From NCBI GenBank assembly GCA_022041995.1, contig CP074390.1:1798001-1862000 (forward strand): 64,000 nt of DNA, given 5' to 3'. The DNA comes from Cupriavidus necator (GTDB taxonomy: Bacteria > Pseudomonadota > Gammaproteobacteria > Burkholderiales > Burkholderiaceae). Positions 45,493 through 54,223 of this stretch are shown here, piece after piece. The translations under genes were made by a program, and so were the position numbers. Position 1 is the first letter of the stretch; every line of letters begins with the position of its first letter. The notes below the pieces were generated by a model that ran no database searches, had not been told where the DNA came from, and was given only the letters and a program-made list of their open reading frames with translations.

Positions 45493-46668
45493 TCAGCCGA
45501 TCAGGAAGCGCTGCGTCAGCAGCGCCCAATAGGCCGCGCCGATGGCGACGTTGTCGTCGTTGAAGTCGTAGCCGGGGTTGTGCACCATGCAGGCGCCTGC
45601 GCTGTCTCCATCGCCGTTGCCTATCAGCAGATAGCTGCCGGGGCAGCGCTCCAGCATGAACGCGAAGTCCTCGCTGCCGGGCAGCGCCGCGCCTTGCGGC
45701 ACGACCTTGTCCGGCCCAAGCAAGGCGAGCGCCGTCTGGCGCGCGAATTCCGTCTCTTCCGGAGAGTTGACGAGCACCGCATAGCCTTGCCGGTAATCGA
45801 TCTCGGCGCGCACGCCGTAGCTTTCCGCCTGGGCCTGCACCAGGGATTTGATGCGCCGCTCCAGGGTGGCACGCACGTCGCGGTCGAGCGCCCGTACGCT
45901 GATTTCCAGCGTGGCTTCCTGCGGGATCACGTTGTTGGCCTTGCCGGCGTGCATGGCGCCGACCGTCACCACCGCCATCTGCAGCGGGTCGACGTTGCGC
46001 GAGACCACGGTCTGCAGGGCCAGCACGATGCCGGCGGCGGCCACCAGCGGATCGACTGCCCGGTGCGGCAGCGCGCCGTGGCCGCCCACGCCTCTGAGCG
46101 TGACGGTGGCGTAGTCCGACGAAGCCATGGTGGGACCGTCGCGCAGCACCAGCCGTCCCTGCGTGATGCCAGGCATATTGTGCATGGCGAAGACGGCGTC
46201 GCAGGGATACTTCTCGAACAGCCCGTCCTGGATCATGCGCAAGGCGCCGCCCATGCCTTCCTCGGCCGGCTGGAAAATCAGGTTTAGCGTGCCGGAGAAC
46301 TGCGCTTCCTGCGCCAGGTATTCCGCGGCGCAAAGCAGCATGGCGGTGTGCCCATCGTGCCCGCAGGCATGCATGACGCCGGCATGGCTGCTGGAGTAGG
46401 ACAGGCCGGTCGCCTCGCCGATCGGCAGGGCGTCCATGTCGGCGCGCAGGCCGAGCCGGCGCGTGCCGCTGCCGCGCCGCAGCCTGCCCACCACGCCGGT
46501 GCCGCCCAGCCCGCGCTCCACGTCGTAGCCCCATTGGGCGAGGCGCTCGGCCACGGCGTCGCTGGTGCGGTGCTCCTGGAAGCCAAGTTCCGGATGCTGG
46601 TGAATGTCGCGGCGCAGCGCAACGAACTTGTCCGCGCGGGAGCGCAGCGATTCCAGGAAGGCGTGCAT
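45493..46668 (-). CDS. M20 family amidohydrolase (hippurate hydrolase/IAA-amino acid hydrolase type)
   Basis: A 391-residue protein from the ATG at 46668 (GGAGAGAAATCCC upstream). The order is that of M20D peptidases: 'RRDIHQHPELGFQEHRTSD', 'GLRADMDALPIGE', 'HACGHDGHTAMLL' (metal-binding His and Cys), 'IFQPAEEG', and 'GSEDFAFMLERCPGSYLLIGNGD'. It hydrolyses N-acyl amino acids. It precedes and is codirectional with a TctC receptor gene on the same strand (46709-47752), suggesting import and hydrolysis of an N-acyl amide or acid. Confidence 0.92.
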   Translation of the reverse strand: MHAFLESLRSRADKFVALRRDIHQHPELGFQEHRTSDAVAERLAQWGYDVERGLGGTGVVGRLRRGSGTRRLGLRADMDALPIGEATGLSYSSSHAGVMHACGHDGHTAMLLCAAEYLAQEAQFSGTLNLIFQPAEEGMGGALRMIQDGLFEKYPCDAVFAMHNMPGITQGRLVLRDGPTMASSDYATVTLRGVGGHGALPHRAVDPLVAAAGIVLALQTVVSRNVDPLQMAVVTVGAMHAGKANNVIPQEATLEISVRALDRDVRATLERRIKSLVQAQAESYGVRAEIDYRQGYAVLVNSPEETEFARQTALALLGPDKVVPQGAALPGSEDFAFMLERCPGSYLLIGNGDGDSAGACMVHNPGYDFNDDNVAIGAAYWALLTQRFLIG

Positions 46669-46708
46669 GGGATTTCTCTCCTCTATATGCGATGGCATTG
46701 GCGTTGCG

Positions 46709-47752
46709 TCATTGCGGCTGCAGCCCGATGGCCTTGGCCAGGCCGCGGTAGCGCGCCGTCTCGCCTTCATAGAAGCGGGCCGCCTCCTGCAGCGTCATCG
46801 GCGTGGCCACGATCTGCATCTGGGCTTCCAGCCCGGCGCGCACGGCGGGATCCTTGAGGACATTGCCGAGCGCCAGGTTCAGGCGCTGCACCACCTCGGG
46901 CGGGGTTCCCTTCTTCACCATGAAGCCGGTCCAGATCGTGAAGGCGAAGTTCTTCAGCAGCTTGCCTTCGCCGATGGTGGGCACATTGGGCAACAGCGGC
47001 GCCCGGGTCGCGCCCGCGGTGGCGAGCAGCTTCAGCCGTCCCTGCTGGGCCATCGCGCCGAGCGCGGCGTTGAACGGCACGATGGCGAAGTCGAGCTGGC
47101 CGCCGCCGAGGTCCTGTACCAGCGGCGCCGCGCCCTTGTAAGGGATGTGGGTCATCCTGGTGCCGGTGAGCTGCTGCATGTGCTCGACCAGGATGTGGTA
47201 CAGCGAGCCCACTCCCACGCTGCCGTAAGACAGCGGCTTGTCCTTGCGGCTGCGCGCCAGGGCGATCAGTTCGTCCGCGGAGTTGGCTTCCAGGTCCTTG
47301 CGTGCGATCAGTGCCAGCACCGCGGTGGAAATCGGCTGCACCAGCTGGAAGTCCTCCGCCTGCAGCTTGACCGCGGCATTGGTCAGCGGAGACAGGATCA
47401 CTTCGTTGGGAGAGCCCTGGAACAGGTAGTAGCCGTCGCCCGGCGCCGACAGCACCTTCTGCGCGCCGATGGCGCCGCTGACGCCGCCCAGGTTCTCCAC
47501 CAGCACGGTCTGGCCGAGCTGCTTGCCGACGGGCTGGCTCAGCACGCGGGCGATGGCGTCGGAGGCGCCGCCGGCGGGATAGGGCACCATCAGTGCGATC
47601 GGCTTGGCGGGATAGGATGCGGCCGCCCCGGTCGGCCCCGCGGCTGCGGTTGCGCCGGCCGCGCCGGCGCAGATCGGGCTGGCCAGCACGACGGCAAGCA
47701 GACCGCCAGTCAGTCTCGTTAGCGGGCGGCGCAGGCATTGTGTGAGGTACAT
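46709..47752 (-). CDS. Tripartite tricarboxylate transporter (TctC/Bug) substrate-binding protein
   Basis: A 347-residue periplasmic receptor with a signal peptide and the Bug signature 'YPAKPIALMVPYPAGGASDAIARVLSQPVGKQLGQTVLVENLGG', seen here only as the family order, plus 'TGTRMTHIPYKGAAPLVQDLGGGQLDF'. Bug proteins are hugely expanded in Burkholderiales and bind carboxylates or amides. The gene directly precedes the M20 amidohydrolase, and a LysR gene is divergent. No membrane TctAB genes are present. Confidence 0.93.
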   Translation of the reverse strand: MYLTQCLRRPLTRLTGGLLAVVLASPICAGAAGATAAAGPTGAAASYPAKPIALMVPYPAGGASDAIARVLSQPVGKQLGQTVLVENLGGVSGAIGAQKVLSAPGDGYYLFQGSPNEVILSPLTNAAVKLQAEDFQLVQPISTAVLALIARKDLEANSADELIALARSRKDKPLSYGSVGVGSLYHILVEHMQQLTGTRMTHIPYKGAAPLVQDLGGGQLDFAIVPFNAALGAMAQQGRLKLLATAGATRAPLLPNVPTIGEGKLLKNFAFTIWTGFMVKKGTPPEVVQRLNLALGNVLKDPAVRAGLEAQMQIVATPMTLQEAARFYEGETARYRGLAKAIGLQPQ

Positions 47753-47896
47753 CGTCGTCTCCTGATCATGGATGCCGCGTCTGTCTTGTTGCCCCCGCGG
47801 GACGCACGGCTGGCAGCCATGTTAGGAGGGCGGCAACCTGATGTCCAATGCATCATTTTTCTCATTATCATTACAAGATTGCATGCGAGGACGGCG

Positions 47897-48796
47897 ATGA
47901 ACCTGATTCAGCTCAAGCACCTGATCGCGCTGGCGGAGACCGGCTCGTTCAGCCAGGCCGCCGCGCGGCTGCATCTGACGCAGCCGGCACTCAGCCGCAG
48001 CATCCAGGCCCTGGAAGCGGAGCTGGGCATGCCGCTGGTGGACCGCATCGGCAAGCGCAACGAACTGACGCCGTTCGGGCAGCTGGCGCTGGAAAGGGCA
48101 CGGCGCATCGCCTTCGAGGCCGGCGAGCTCAGGCAGAGCGCGCTGGAGTTGCAGGCCGGCCAGGCGGGCACGCTGCGCATCGGCCTGGGATCCGGGCCGG
48201 GCGCCATGCTGATGACGCCGTTGCTGGTGCATATGGCCAGGCACCATCCCAGGGTCAGGCTGACCATTTCGCGCGGCGCGACCAATCTGCAGCTTCAGCA
48301 GCTGCGCGCCCGCGTGCTTGACAGCGTGGTCATCGATCTGCGCTCGCTAGTGCCCGGCCCCGACCTGCGCGTGGAGCGGCTGCCGGACCTGCGCGCCGGC
48401 TTCATGTGCCGCAGCGGCCATCCGTTGTGCAAGCTGCGCCGCGTGAGCTTCGACGATCTGCTGGCCTACCCGATCGCTTCCAGCCCCCTGTCAGACGAGG
48501 TGGCGCGCATCCTGATCGCCCACTTCGGGCCACGGGCCCATCCCGACCAGATGGTCACGCTGCGCTGCGAGGAGATCTCCAGCCTGGTGGAAGCGGCCCG
48601 CATCACCGATGCGGTGTTCCTCGGCATCATCGCCGCCGCGCGCGAGCCCATGGCAAGCGGGGAACTGGTGGAGCTGGCATTGACGCCGCCCTTGCACACC
48701 AGCGCGCAGTTCGCGCTGATCACATTGCAGGGACGGACCGAGACGCCCGCTATGGAGATGCTGCGGGCATTCATGGCGGAGAGAATGCGGGAGTAG
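47897..48796 (+). CDS. LysR-family regulator divergent from TctC/M20 genes
   Basis: A 299-residue protein. I choose the ATG at 47897 (MNLIQLKHLIALAETGSFSQAAARLHLTQPALSRSIQALE), which begins directly at the LysR HTH; the ATG at 47738 would add an unrelated leader. The effector-binding domain covers ~90-295. It reads away from the receptor gene across ~145 bp and most likely regulates it and the amidohydrolase. Confidence 0.9.
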   Translation: MNLIQLKHLIALAETGSFSQAAARLHLTQPALSRSIQALEAELGMPLVDRIGKRNELTPFGQLALERARRIAFEAGELRQSALELQAGQAGTLRIGLGSGPGAMLMTPLLVHMARHHPRVRLTISRGATNLQLQQLRARVLDSVVIDLRSLVPGPDLRVERLPDLRAGFMCRSGHPLCKLRRVSFDDLLAYPIASSPLSDEVARILIAHFGPRAHPDQMVTLRCEEISSLVEAARITDAVFLGIIAAAREPMASGELVELALTPPLHTSAQFALITLQGRTETPAMEMLRAFMAERMRE

Positions 48797-48981
48797 CGGC
48801 GCTCCCGCCCGCGCGTACAGGCAATGATGGACACCCCGGTGCCTTGGTCGGCCGGGCGGCTGTGCGGCTTTCCTGTGCTCGGATGATGCGGCCTGCGTGA
48901 CGGGCGAATATCGCCATCAACGGCGGGCTGCTTGGCTAGTGCGACATCAATCGCAAACCTCATTGATCAGCACTTCCCTGC

Positions 48982-49460
48982 TCAGCGCAGGCCAGCCTGC
49001 CGTTGCGCATTGAGCGCTTCCGCGCGCGCCTTGACGTCCCGTGCCACCTGGTCGAACCCCTGCTTCACCCAGGCACCGTGCTCGCGCATGATGGTCTCCG
49101 CGTTCAGCCCCAGGAACAGGTCAGTGGTGAAGTAGCGGGTGCGCCCGGGCCGACGGCTTCCAGGTACTGGTCGCGCCGGGCGGCATCCTTGTTCTCGTCG
49201 GTGGGGCGCTGCTCCCACGAGAGCAGGCGCTCCGGCTCCCACGCCACCAGGTACTCGTTGACCGGAATGACCTGGTCGGTGCCGGGGATACGCACCTGCA
49301 TGTACACCATGTCGCCGAGCCGACCGGTGGTCTCCAGCCCCGGGCAGAACGTATTCCATTCCGCGTAGCGCGCAAAGTCGGTCAGCACTTCCCACACCAG
49401 CGCTACTGGCGCGTCGATCTCCACCTGGATCGACGTCACGAGATTCTCTGCTTTGGCCAT
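48982..49460 (-). pseudogene. SRPBCC-family protein (single frameshift)
   Basis: A ~159-residue START/SRPBCC protein from the ATG at 49460 (AAGGAGGGGCCA before it): 'TSIQVEIDAPVALVWEVLTDFARYAEWNTFCPGLETTG' region in order. After 'DQYLEAVGPG' the frame must shift by one base near 49141-49150 to continue 'RTRYFTTDLFLGLNAETIMREHGAWVKQGF' to the stop at 48982. One extra base restores the full length, so a sequencing deletion is likely. Such proteins bind small hydrophobic ligands; function unknown. VOC and DUF899 genes lie alongside. Confidence 0.75.
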
Positions 49461-49792
49461 TGGCCCCTCCTTCATGAAATTCATTGGGAAGGGACACACT
49501 AGAGCCGTGCATGTGGGCTTCGCATACCCCGAACGGACGAGTCCGGGTGGACGAAGGCGAAGTCGTCGAGGTCATGCAGATTGAGGCTTGCCCCGAGAGC
49601 GCGCTGTCCGGCGGCGGCGACGCGCGGCGGGGTCTCAGTCTCCAACCGCTGTGAGCTTGGTGCCGGCCATCCGGGATGGCTGGCATTTTTTTTGGTTCAT
49701 CGTCAAACTCCGGGGTGGGGGCGCGGATCTCGGGGAAGAGCGGTCTCTTGCAAACGTCGGGCCGCGCAGGCCCACACACTTCAGGAGAACTC
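49461..49792. other. Intergenic region between SRPBCC and VOC genes
   Basis: About 330 bp between divergent genes, probably holding both promoters. AGGAGAACTC at its end is the ribosome-binding region of the VOC gene. No further gene is supported. Confidence 0.45.
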
Positions 49793-50169
49793 ATGTTTGA
49801 CCACGTCAAATTCGGAGTCAGCGACTATGCAGCGAGCAAGGCGTTCTTCCTCAAGGCACTCGAACCGCTCGGCGTAGCTGTTGCCTCGGAGGGGCCGCCG
49901 ACGTACGGTGTCGAGCTTTGCCCCCAAAGGGCAAGGCTTCATTGTGCCTGTTCCAGGCCGAGGAGAAGCCTGCGCATCTACACCTGGCGTTCACTGCCGA
50001 GACTCGCCAGCAAGTCGAAGCTTTCCATCGCGCGGCTCTGGAGGCCGGTGGCAAAGACAATGGTGCGCCTGGTCTGCGCCCGCACTACCACGCCAACTAC
50101 TATGCAGCGTTCGTCATTGGTCCGGACGGGCACAACATCGAAGTGGTTTGCCACCAACCCGCGGCCTGA
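49793..50169 (+). pseudogene. VOC (glyoxalase/bleomycin resistance) family protein (single frameshift)
   Basis: From the ATG at 49793: 'FDHVKFGVSDYAASKAFFLKALEPLGV' then, after a one-base shift near the TTT run at 49917-49919, 'PPKGKASLCLFQAEEKPAHLHLAFTAETRQQVEAFHRAALEAGGKDNGAPGLRPHYHANYYAAFVIGPDGHNIEVVCH' in order (cited as the VOC layout). The joined length is 125 residues, normal for the family. Metal-ligand positions (His in 'HLHLAF', Glu in 'HNIEVV') are kept. A missing T is the simplest explanation. Confidence 0.78.
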
Positions 50170-50188
50170 CCCTTCCATCGAGGCACGA

Positions 50189-50899
50189 TTATTTCCCATC
50201 CGGGTATTCCAGCTTCGGATACCAATCCGCCCCCCGGCCTTCCGGCGTGGTGTCCAGCAGGGTCCACAGTGGATCCAGGTCCGGCGCGCCGCGCGGGTCC
50301 TGACCCGGGTCGGCCGATAGGGCGTACATCTCGCTGCTCCAGAAATGGCGGATCTTGCCGTCCCGGCGCGTAAAGACCGAGTAGGCCGGGACGTCGGCAT
50401 CCTCGGCGCTGACATAGTCGCGCGTGAAATCGCCATCGACGTCCGCGTAGACCTTCAGCTTGGTCCAGCCTCGTGCCTTCTTGGCGGCGACAAGGCGATC
50501 GACGGGCGAGCGGGCGATCATCGCCAGCGCCACGCGCTGCTCGATGTCCGGAACCTTGTGATCCCACGACGCCATCACCGAAGTGCACATGGGGCAAGGC
50601 TGTTCCCGCTGCGGGCCGAACATATAGCTGTAGATGACCAGGGTGTCCTTGTCGCCGAACAGTTCGGCCAGCGTGACCAGACCGCGTTCTCCCTGGAAGG
50701 TATAGCGCTTGGTCACCTCGCCGCCTGCGGGCAGGCCGCGGCGCTGTTGGGCCACGCGCTCGATGTGGCGCCGCAGCTCGATCTCCTCCGCAAGCAGCGC
50801 ATTGCGCGCCTTGCGGTACTCCGCGCTTTCATTGGGAAACCGGACGGGGTTTTGTTGCGCCAGCTCGGTTGAGGGAATGAGTTTTGCAGTGGTGTCCAT
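50189..50899 (-). CDS. DUF899 thioredoxin-like family protein
   Basis: A 236-residue protein with the DUF899 pattern: 'ALLAEEIELRRHIERVAQQRRGLP', 'LFGDKDTLVIYSYMFGPQREQPCPMCTSVMASWD' (C-x2-C in a thioredoxin-like fold), 'KVYADVDGDFTRDYVS' and a C-terminal 'DPLWTLLDTTPEGRGADWYPKLEYP'. These predicted dithiol-disulfide proteins have no assigned role. They often travel with VOC and SRPBCC genes, as here. Confidence 0.88.
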   Translation of the reverse strand: MDTTAKLIPSTELAQQNPVRFPNESAEYRKARNALLAEEIELRRHIERVAQQRRGLPAGGEVTKRYTFQGERGLVTLAELFGDKDTLVIYSYMFGPQREQPCPMCTSVMASWDHKVPDIEQRVALAMIARSPVDRLVAAKKARGWTKLKVYADVDGDFTRDYVSAEDADVPAYSVFTRRDGKIRHFWSSEMYALSADPGQDPRGAPDLDPLWTLLDTTPEGRGADWYPKLEYPDGK

Positions 50900-51127
50900 G
50901 TCGGTGCTCCTGCCAGGATAGATACCGCGAATGGCCAGGGAATGTGATGCCGTCGCGCTGCGTCGACGTTTACGCGGCCCTCTCGTAGTTCGTGTCAGCC
51001 CAGGCCGAAATGTTCCGTGCCATGCCGGGCCGATGCTGCCCGTGGAGTGGCCTTTGATTTTCTGGCTGGGCGTGAGGGGCGAAGCTGGTCTTCTGCCGGA
51101 GGCAAGGACACTGCTGGCGCGCCGTAA

Positions 51128-52615
51128 TCAAATGTCGAAGTAGAGCTGGAATTCCCACGGGTGTGGCCGCACCTTCAATGTATCGATCTCATGCGTGCGC
51201 TTGTAGTCAATCCAGGTGCTGATCAGGTCTTCAGTGAAAACATCACCTTTTCGCAGGAACGCTGAGTCGGCTTCCAGCGCGCAAAGCGACTCTTCGAGCG
51301 AACCTGGTACCTGCCGGATGCTGGCCGCTTCCTCCGGTGGCAGATCATAGATGTTCTTGTCGAGCGGGTCGCCGGGGTCCGTCTGGTTTTCAATGCCGTC
51401 AAGGCCGGCGAGCAGCATTGCCGAGAAGGCGAGGTAGGCATTGGCGGACGGGTCAGGGCAGCGAAATTCAACGCGTCTGGCGCCTGGGGAGTCCGAAACC
51501 ATGGGAATCCTGGCCGCGGCGGATCGGTTGCGCTGCGACATGGCCAGATTGACAGGCGCCTCGTATCCGGGCACCAGTCGCTTGTAGGAGTTTGTGCTGG
51601 GCGCGCAGAAAGCCATCAGCGCGGGGGCGTGGCTGAGCAGGCCACCTATGTACCAACGGCACATCTGGGACGTCTGCGCCCAACCGTTCTTGTCATAGAA
51701 GAGGTTCTCGGCATCGCGCCAGAGGCTCTGGTGGCAATGCATGCCGCTCGCGTTGTCGGCAAACAGGGGCTTGGGCATGAATGTGGCGACCTTGCCGTGG
51801 CGGCGCGCAACGTTCTTGCAGATGTACTTGTACATCATCACGTTGTCTGCCATGCGCATCAGTGGCGCAAAGCGCATGTCGATTTCATTCTGGCCCGCCG
51901 TGGCGACCTCATGGTGATGCACCTCGACCTGGATGCCGGCCTGCATCAGCGCGAGTACGATTTCGGAGCGGATGTCCTGCAGCGTATCGCTTGGCGGCAC
52001 GGGGAAATATCCTCCCTTGTAGCGCTGCTTGTAGCCGAGATTGCCTCCACCATAGGCGCCTTCGTCACGGCCCGAGGTCCATTCGCCTTCGGCGGATTCA
52101 ACATGGTAGTAGCCAGAGTGCTGGTCCTGCCCGAAGCGGATGGAGTCGAAAATAAAGAATTCCAGTTCGGGGCCAAGGTAGCAAACCGTGGCAAGACCGG
52201 TTTTCCGGAGGTACAGCTCGGCCTTGCGTGCGATGTAGCGCGGATCGCGCGAGTACGGCTGGTGCAGGACAGGGTCCAGCACGTCGCAGATCAGCGCCAG
52301 CGTTGGTGCTGTGCAAAACGGATCGATGAATGCAGTGGCCGGGTCAGGCCTGACCAGCATGTCGGACTCGTGGATTTCCTGGAACCCACGTATGGAAGAC
52401 CCGTCGAAGCCGATGCCGGCCGAGAACAAATTGTCGTTGACTTCCGGCAGCGTGATCGAGAAGTGCTGCCACACGCCGGGCAAGTCGGTGAACCTGAGGT
52501 CAACGACCTGGATCGCGTGCGTCCGGATCAGATCGATGACTTCGCCGGGGTTTTGCGGCGGCGCAACGTGATAGCTGCCGGGTTCTATTGAGACCATGCC
52601 CATACCTGCCTCCAT
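51128..52615 (-). CDS. glnA: Glutamine synthetase, type I (additional copy)
   Basis: A 495-residue GSI enzyme: glutamate + NH3 + ATP to glutamine. Visible motifs are 'FDGSSIRGFQEIHESDM', the metal-site 'LGPELEFFIFD', 'HHHEVATAGQNEIDMRF', ATP-site 'FMPKPLFADNASGMHCHQSLW', and 'NRSAAARIP'. The adenylylation Tyr is present (Y423 in NIYDLPPEE). A main glnA with ntrBC would be expected elsewhere; this copy lacks ntr genes nearby, so it is probably an auxiliary enzyme. Internal ATGs at the first few codons leave the start uncertain by 4-6 residues. Confidence 0.93.
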   Translation of the reverse strand: MEAGMGMVSIEPGSYHVAPPQNPGEVIDLIRTHAIQVVDLRFTDLPGVWQHFSITLPEVNDNLFSAGIGFDGSSIRGFQEIHESDMLVRPDPATAFIDPFCTAPTLALICDVLDPVLHQPYSRDPRYIARKAELYLRKTGLATVCYLGPELEFFIFDSIRFGQDQHSGYYHVESAEGEWTSGRDEGAYGGGNLGYKQRYKGGYFPVPPSDTLQDIRSEIVLALMQAGIQVEVHHHEVATAGQNEIDMRFAPLMRMADNVMMYKYICKNVARRHGKVATFMPKPLFADNASGMHCHQSLWRDAENLFYDKNGWAQTSQMCRWYIGGLLSHAPALMAFCAPSTNSYKRLVPGYEAPVNLAMSQRNRSAAARIPMVSDSPGARRVEFRCPDPSANAYLAFSAMLLAGLDGIENQTDPGDPLDKNIYDLPPEEAASIRQVPGSLEESLCALEADSAFLRKGDVFTEDLISTWIDYKRTHEIDTLKVRPHPWEFQLYFDI

Positions 52616-52717
52616 CGTCTGCCAGCGGCATAGTCCAACATTAGCCTGTCAAATTCCGAATGGAAAGTGCCTCATCAATCCTGCAGTCTTGCCGAAACGG
52701 CTCCTCGCTTTGTTTGC

Positions 52718-53197
52718 CTATTGTTCCCGCGCAGGCGATAGCACGAGTAGCGTAGACGTGCCATGGGCCAGAACGCGCCCGTTCTTCGCCAGCACGCGAG
52801 CTTCCGCGGTAATGATTTGACGGCCGTGGCTGACAACGCGGCCTTCGACCCGGACCCTGCCTGTATCAGGCTTGATCGGTCGGGAGAAATTTCCCTTGGT
52901 TTCGACAGTGGTGTAAGCAGCGCCAGCGGGAAGAAGGGAGTTGGCCGCGCACGCGGTTGCGCTGTCAATGAGCGTCAGAGGCCATCCGCCGTGCACCGAG
53001 CCCATTGGATTGAGCAGTCGAGACGACGGCTCGCCTTCGAACGCGGCGAATCCGTCGCCAACCTCGACTAACCAGAAGTCGAGGATCTGTGAGATGGGCG
53101 GCTGTGGAAGGCGTCCGTCCACAATGGCTTGAAGAATTGCCCGGCCGTTCATGTTTGCGACGTCGGCGGGTGAGGCAAGGCCATATCGATATTCCAT
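52718..53197 (-). CDS. PaaI-type hotdog thioesterase
   Basis: A 159-residue protein from the ATG at 53197 (AAGGAGATC upstream). The hotdog motif is 'NPMGSVHGGWPLTLIDSATACAANSLLPAGAAYTTVETKGNFSRPI' in order, with 'TGRVRVEGRVVSHGRQIITAEARVLAKNGRVLAHGTSTLLVL' at the end. PaaI-type enzymes hydrolyse aromatic acyl-CoA to rescue CoA. It is divergent from a MarR gene that likely represses it. Confidence 0.9.
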   Translation of the reverse strand: MEYRYGLASPADVANMNGRAILQAIVDGRLPQPPISQILDFWLVEVGDGFAAFEGEPSSRLLNPMGSVHGGWPLTLIDSATACAANSLLPAGAAYTTVETKGNFSRPIKPDTGRVRVEGRVVSHGRQIITAEARVLAKNGRVLAHGTSTLLVLSPAREQ

Positions 53198-53224
53198 CTC
53201 GTCAGATCTCCTTGTTGTTGGTAA

Positions 53225-53257
53225 TATATGCAGATACAAACAATGCATCTGCATATA
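53225..53257. promoter_or_regulatory. 11-bp inverted-repeat operator between PaaI and MarR genes
   Basis: TATATGCAGAT (53225-53235) and its exact reverse complement ATCTGCATATA (53247-53257), centres 22 bp apart (two helical turns), fill the short divergent promoter. It is the obvious binding site for the MarR protein encoded next door, controlling both genes. Confidence 0.75.
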
Positions 53258-53265
53258 GTATCGTC

Positions 53266-53724
53266 ATGGAAAAGCGAAGGCAAGGAGCCAGGACCCTGCG
53301 CGCAGACGCCGCTGCGGTTCTCGATGTCGATCTCGGCTGGTGGTCGCGCCTGTTGGCGCGCAGAATTACAGCGGAGTTAGATGGGGCGTTGGCTTCGTCT
53401 GGCCTGTCCAGTACCCAATTTGGATTGATGTGTCTGATCGCGTCGGCAACAGACGACACCCTTGGCTCATTGGCGCAACGAGCCGGACTGAATCAATCGA
53501 CAATGTCGAGGAATGTCGATCAGCTTGTCAGCATGGGGCTGGTGGAAGTCGTCATGTCCGAAGCGGATCGCCGCCGCCGCGCGGTGTGGTTGACAGAGGC
53601 CGGCGCCTTTAATTTGCAACAGGCTCTGGCGCTGTGGCAGCCCGCCCACAGCACGTTGCGCCAAAAGCTGGGTTCAGAGTTGCACGACATGGTAAGCGAG
53701 GTCACGGCAAGGCTGGCAGAGTAG
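53266..53724 (+). CDS. MarR-family transcriptional regulator
   Basis: A 152-residue protein from the ATG at 53266. The winged helix includes 'STQFGLMCLIASATDDTLGSLAQRAGLNQSTMSRNVDQLVSMGLVEVVMSEADRRRRAVWLTEAG', listed as the MarR order. The start is only 9 bp after the operator, so autorepression is likely. By analogy with other PaaI/MarR pairs the ligand may be an aromatic acid or CoA-related compound. Confidence 0.9.
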   Translation: MEKRRQGARTLRADAAAVLDVDLGWWSRLLARRITAELDGALASSGLSSTQFGLMCLIASATDDTLGSLAQRAGLNQSTMSRNVDQLVSMGLVEVVMSEADRRRRAVWLTEAGAFNLQQALALWQPAHSTLRQKLGSELHDMVSEVTARLAE

Positions 53725-53795
53725 CGCCTGACCGACAGCGACGCTGTTGTGGCATCCTTCCATTTCCAAAAAGAAAAAGAAGGGTAGGGGTCAAC

Positions 53796-54086
53796 ATGTA
53801 TAAGGGCTTGCTGGTAGTTGCGGCCGTCGCGGCCGCCTTCATCTATTACAAAACGCACGCGCCTCTGGTAAATCCCGTTGCCCAGGCCGAGCCACAGCAG
53901 ATCGAGGTTTCAGCCGTGGCAGCAACGGCGGAACCGGCATTCCGCTGCGAGGGCAAACAGCACTGCAGCCAGATGGCATCCTGCGCGGAAGCGCGCTTCT
54001 ATCTGAAAAACTGCCCGGCGGTAAAGATGGATGGGGACGGCGACGGTATTCCATGTGAGACGCCGCCCCTCCAGTGCATGTTTTGA
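53796..54086 (+). CDS. Excalibur calcium-binding domain protein
   Basis: A 96-residue protein with an N-terminal signal anchor (MYKGLLVVAAVAAAFIYY) and a C-terminal excalibur domain: 'CEGKQHCSQMASCAEARFYLKNCP', with the acidic loop DGDGDGIPCE. The paired cysteines and Asp loop are the diagnostic features. Such domains bind Ca2+ outside the cytoplasm. It stands alone after the MarR gene. Confidence 0.9.
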   Translation: MYKGLLVVAAVAAAFIYYKTHAPLVNPVAQAEPQQIEVSAVAATAEPAFRCEGKQHCSQMASCAEARFYLKNCPAVKMDGDGDGIPCETPPLQCMF

Positions 54087-54223
54087 CGTGCCGGTGCGGG
54101 GCCACGCCCTGCTGTTCACTCCTGTGCGGCGACATTCCTCACGAAGACGAGGGCAGCTGCCGTCCGACACCGGAACAGCATCAAACATGGACCGACCGGA
54201 ACGGACCGCCACGGAGCCAATTG

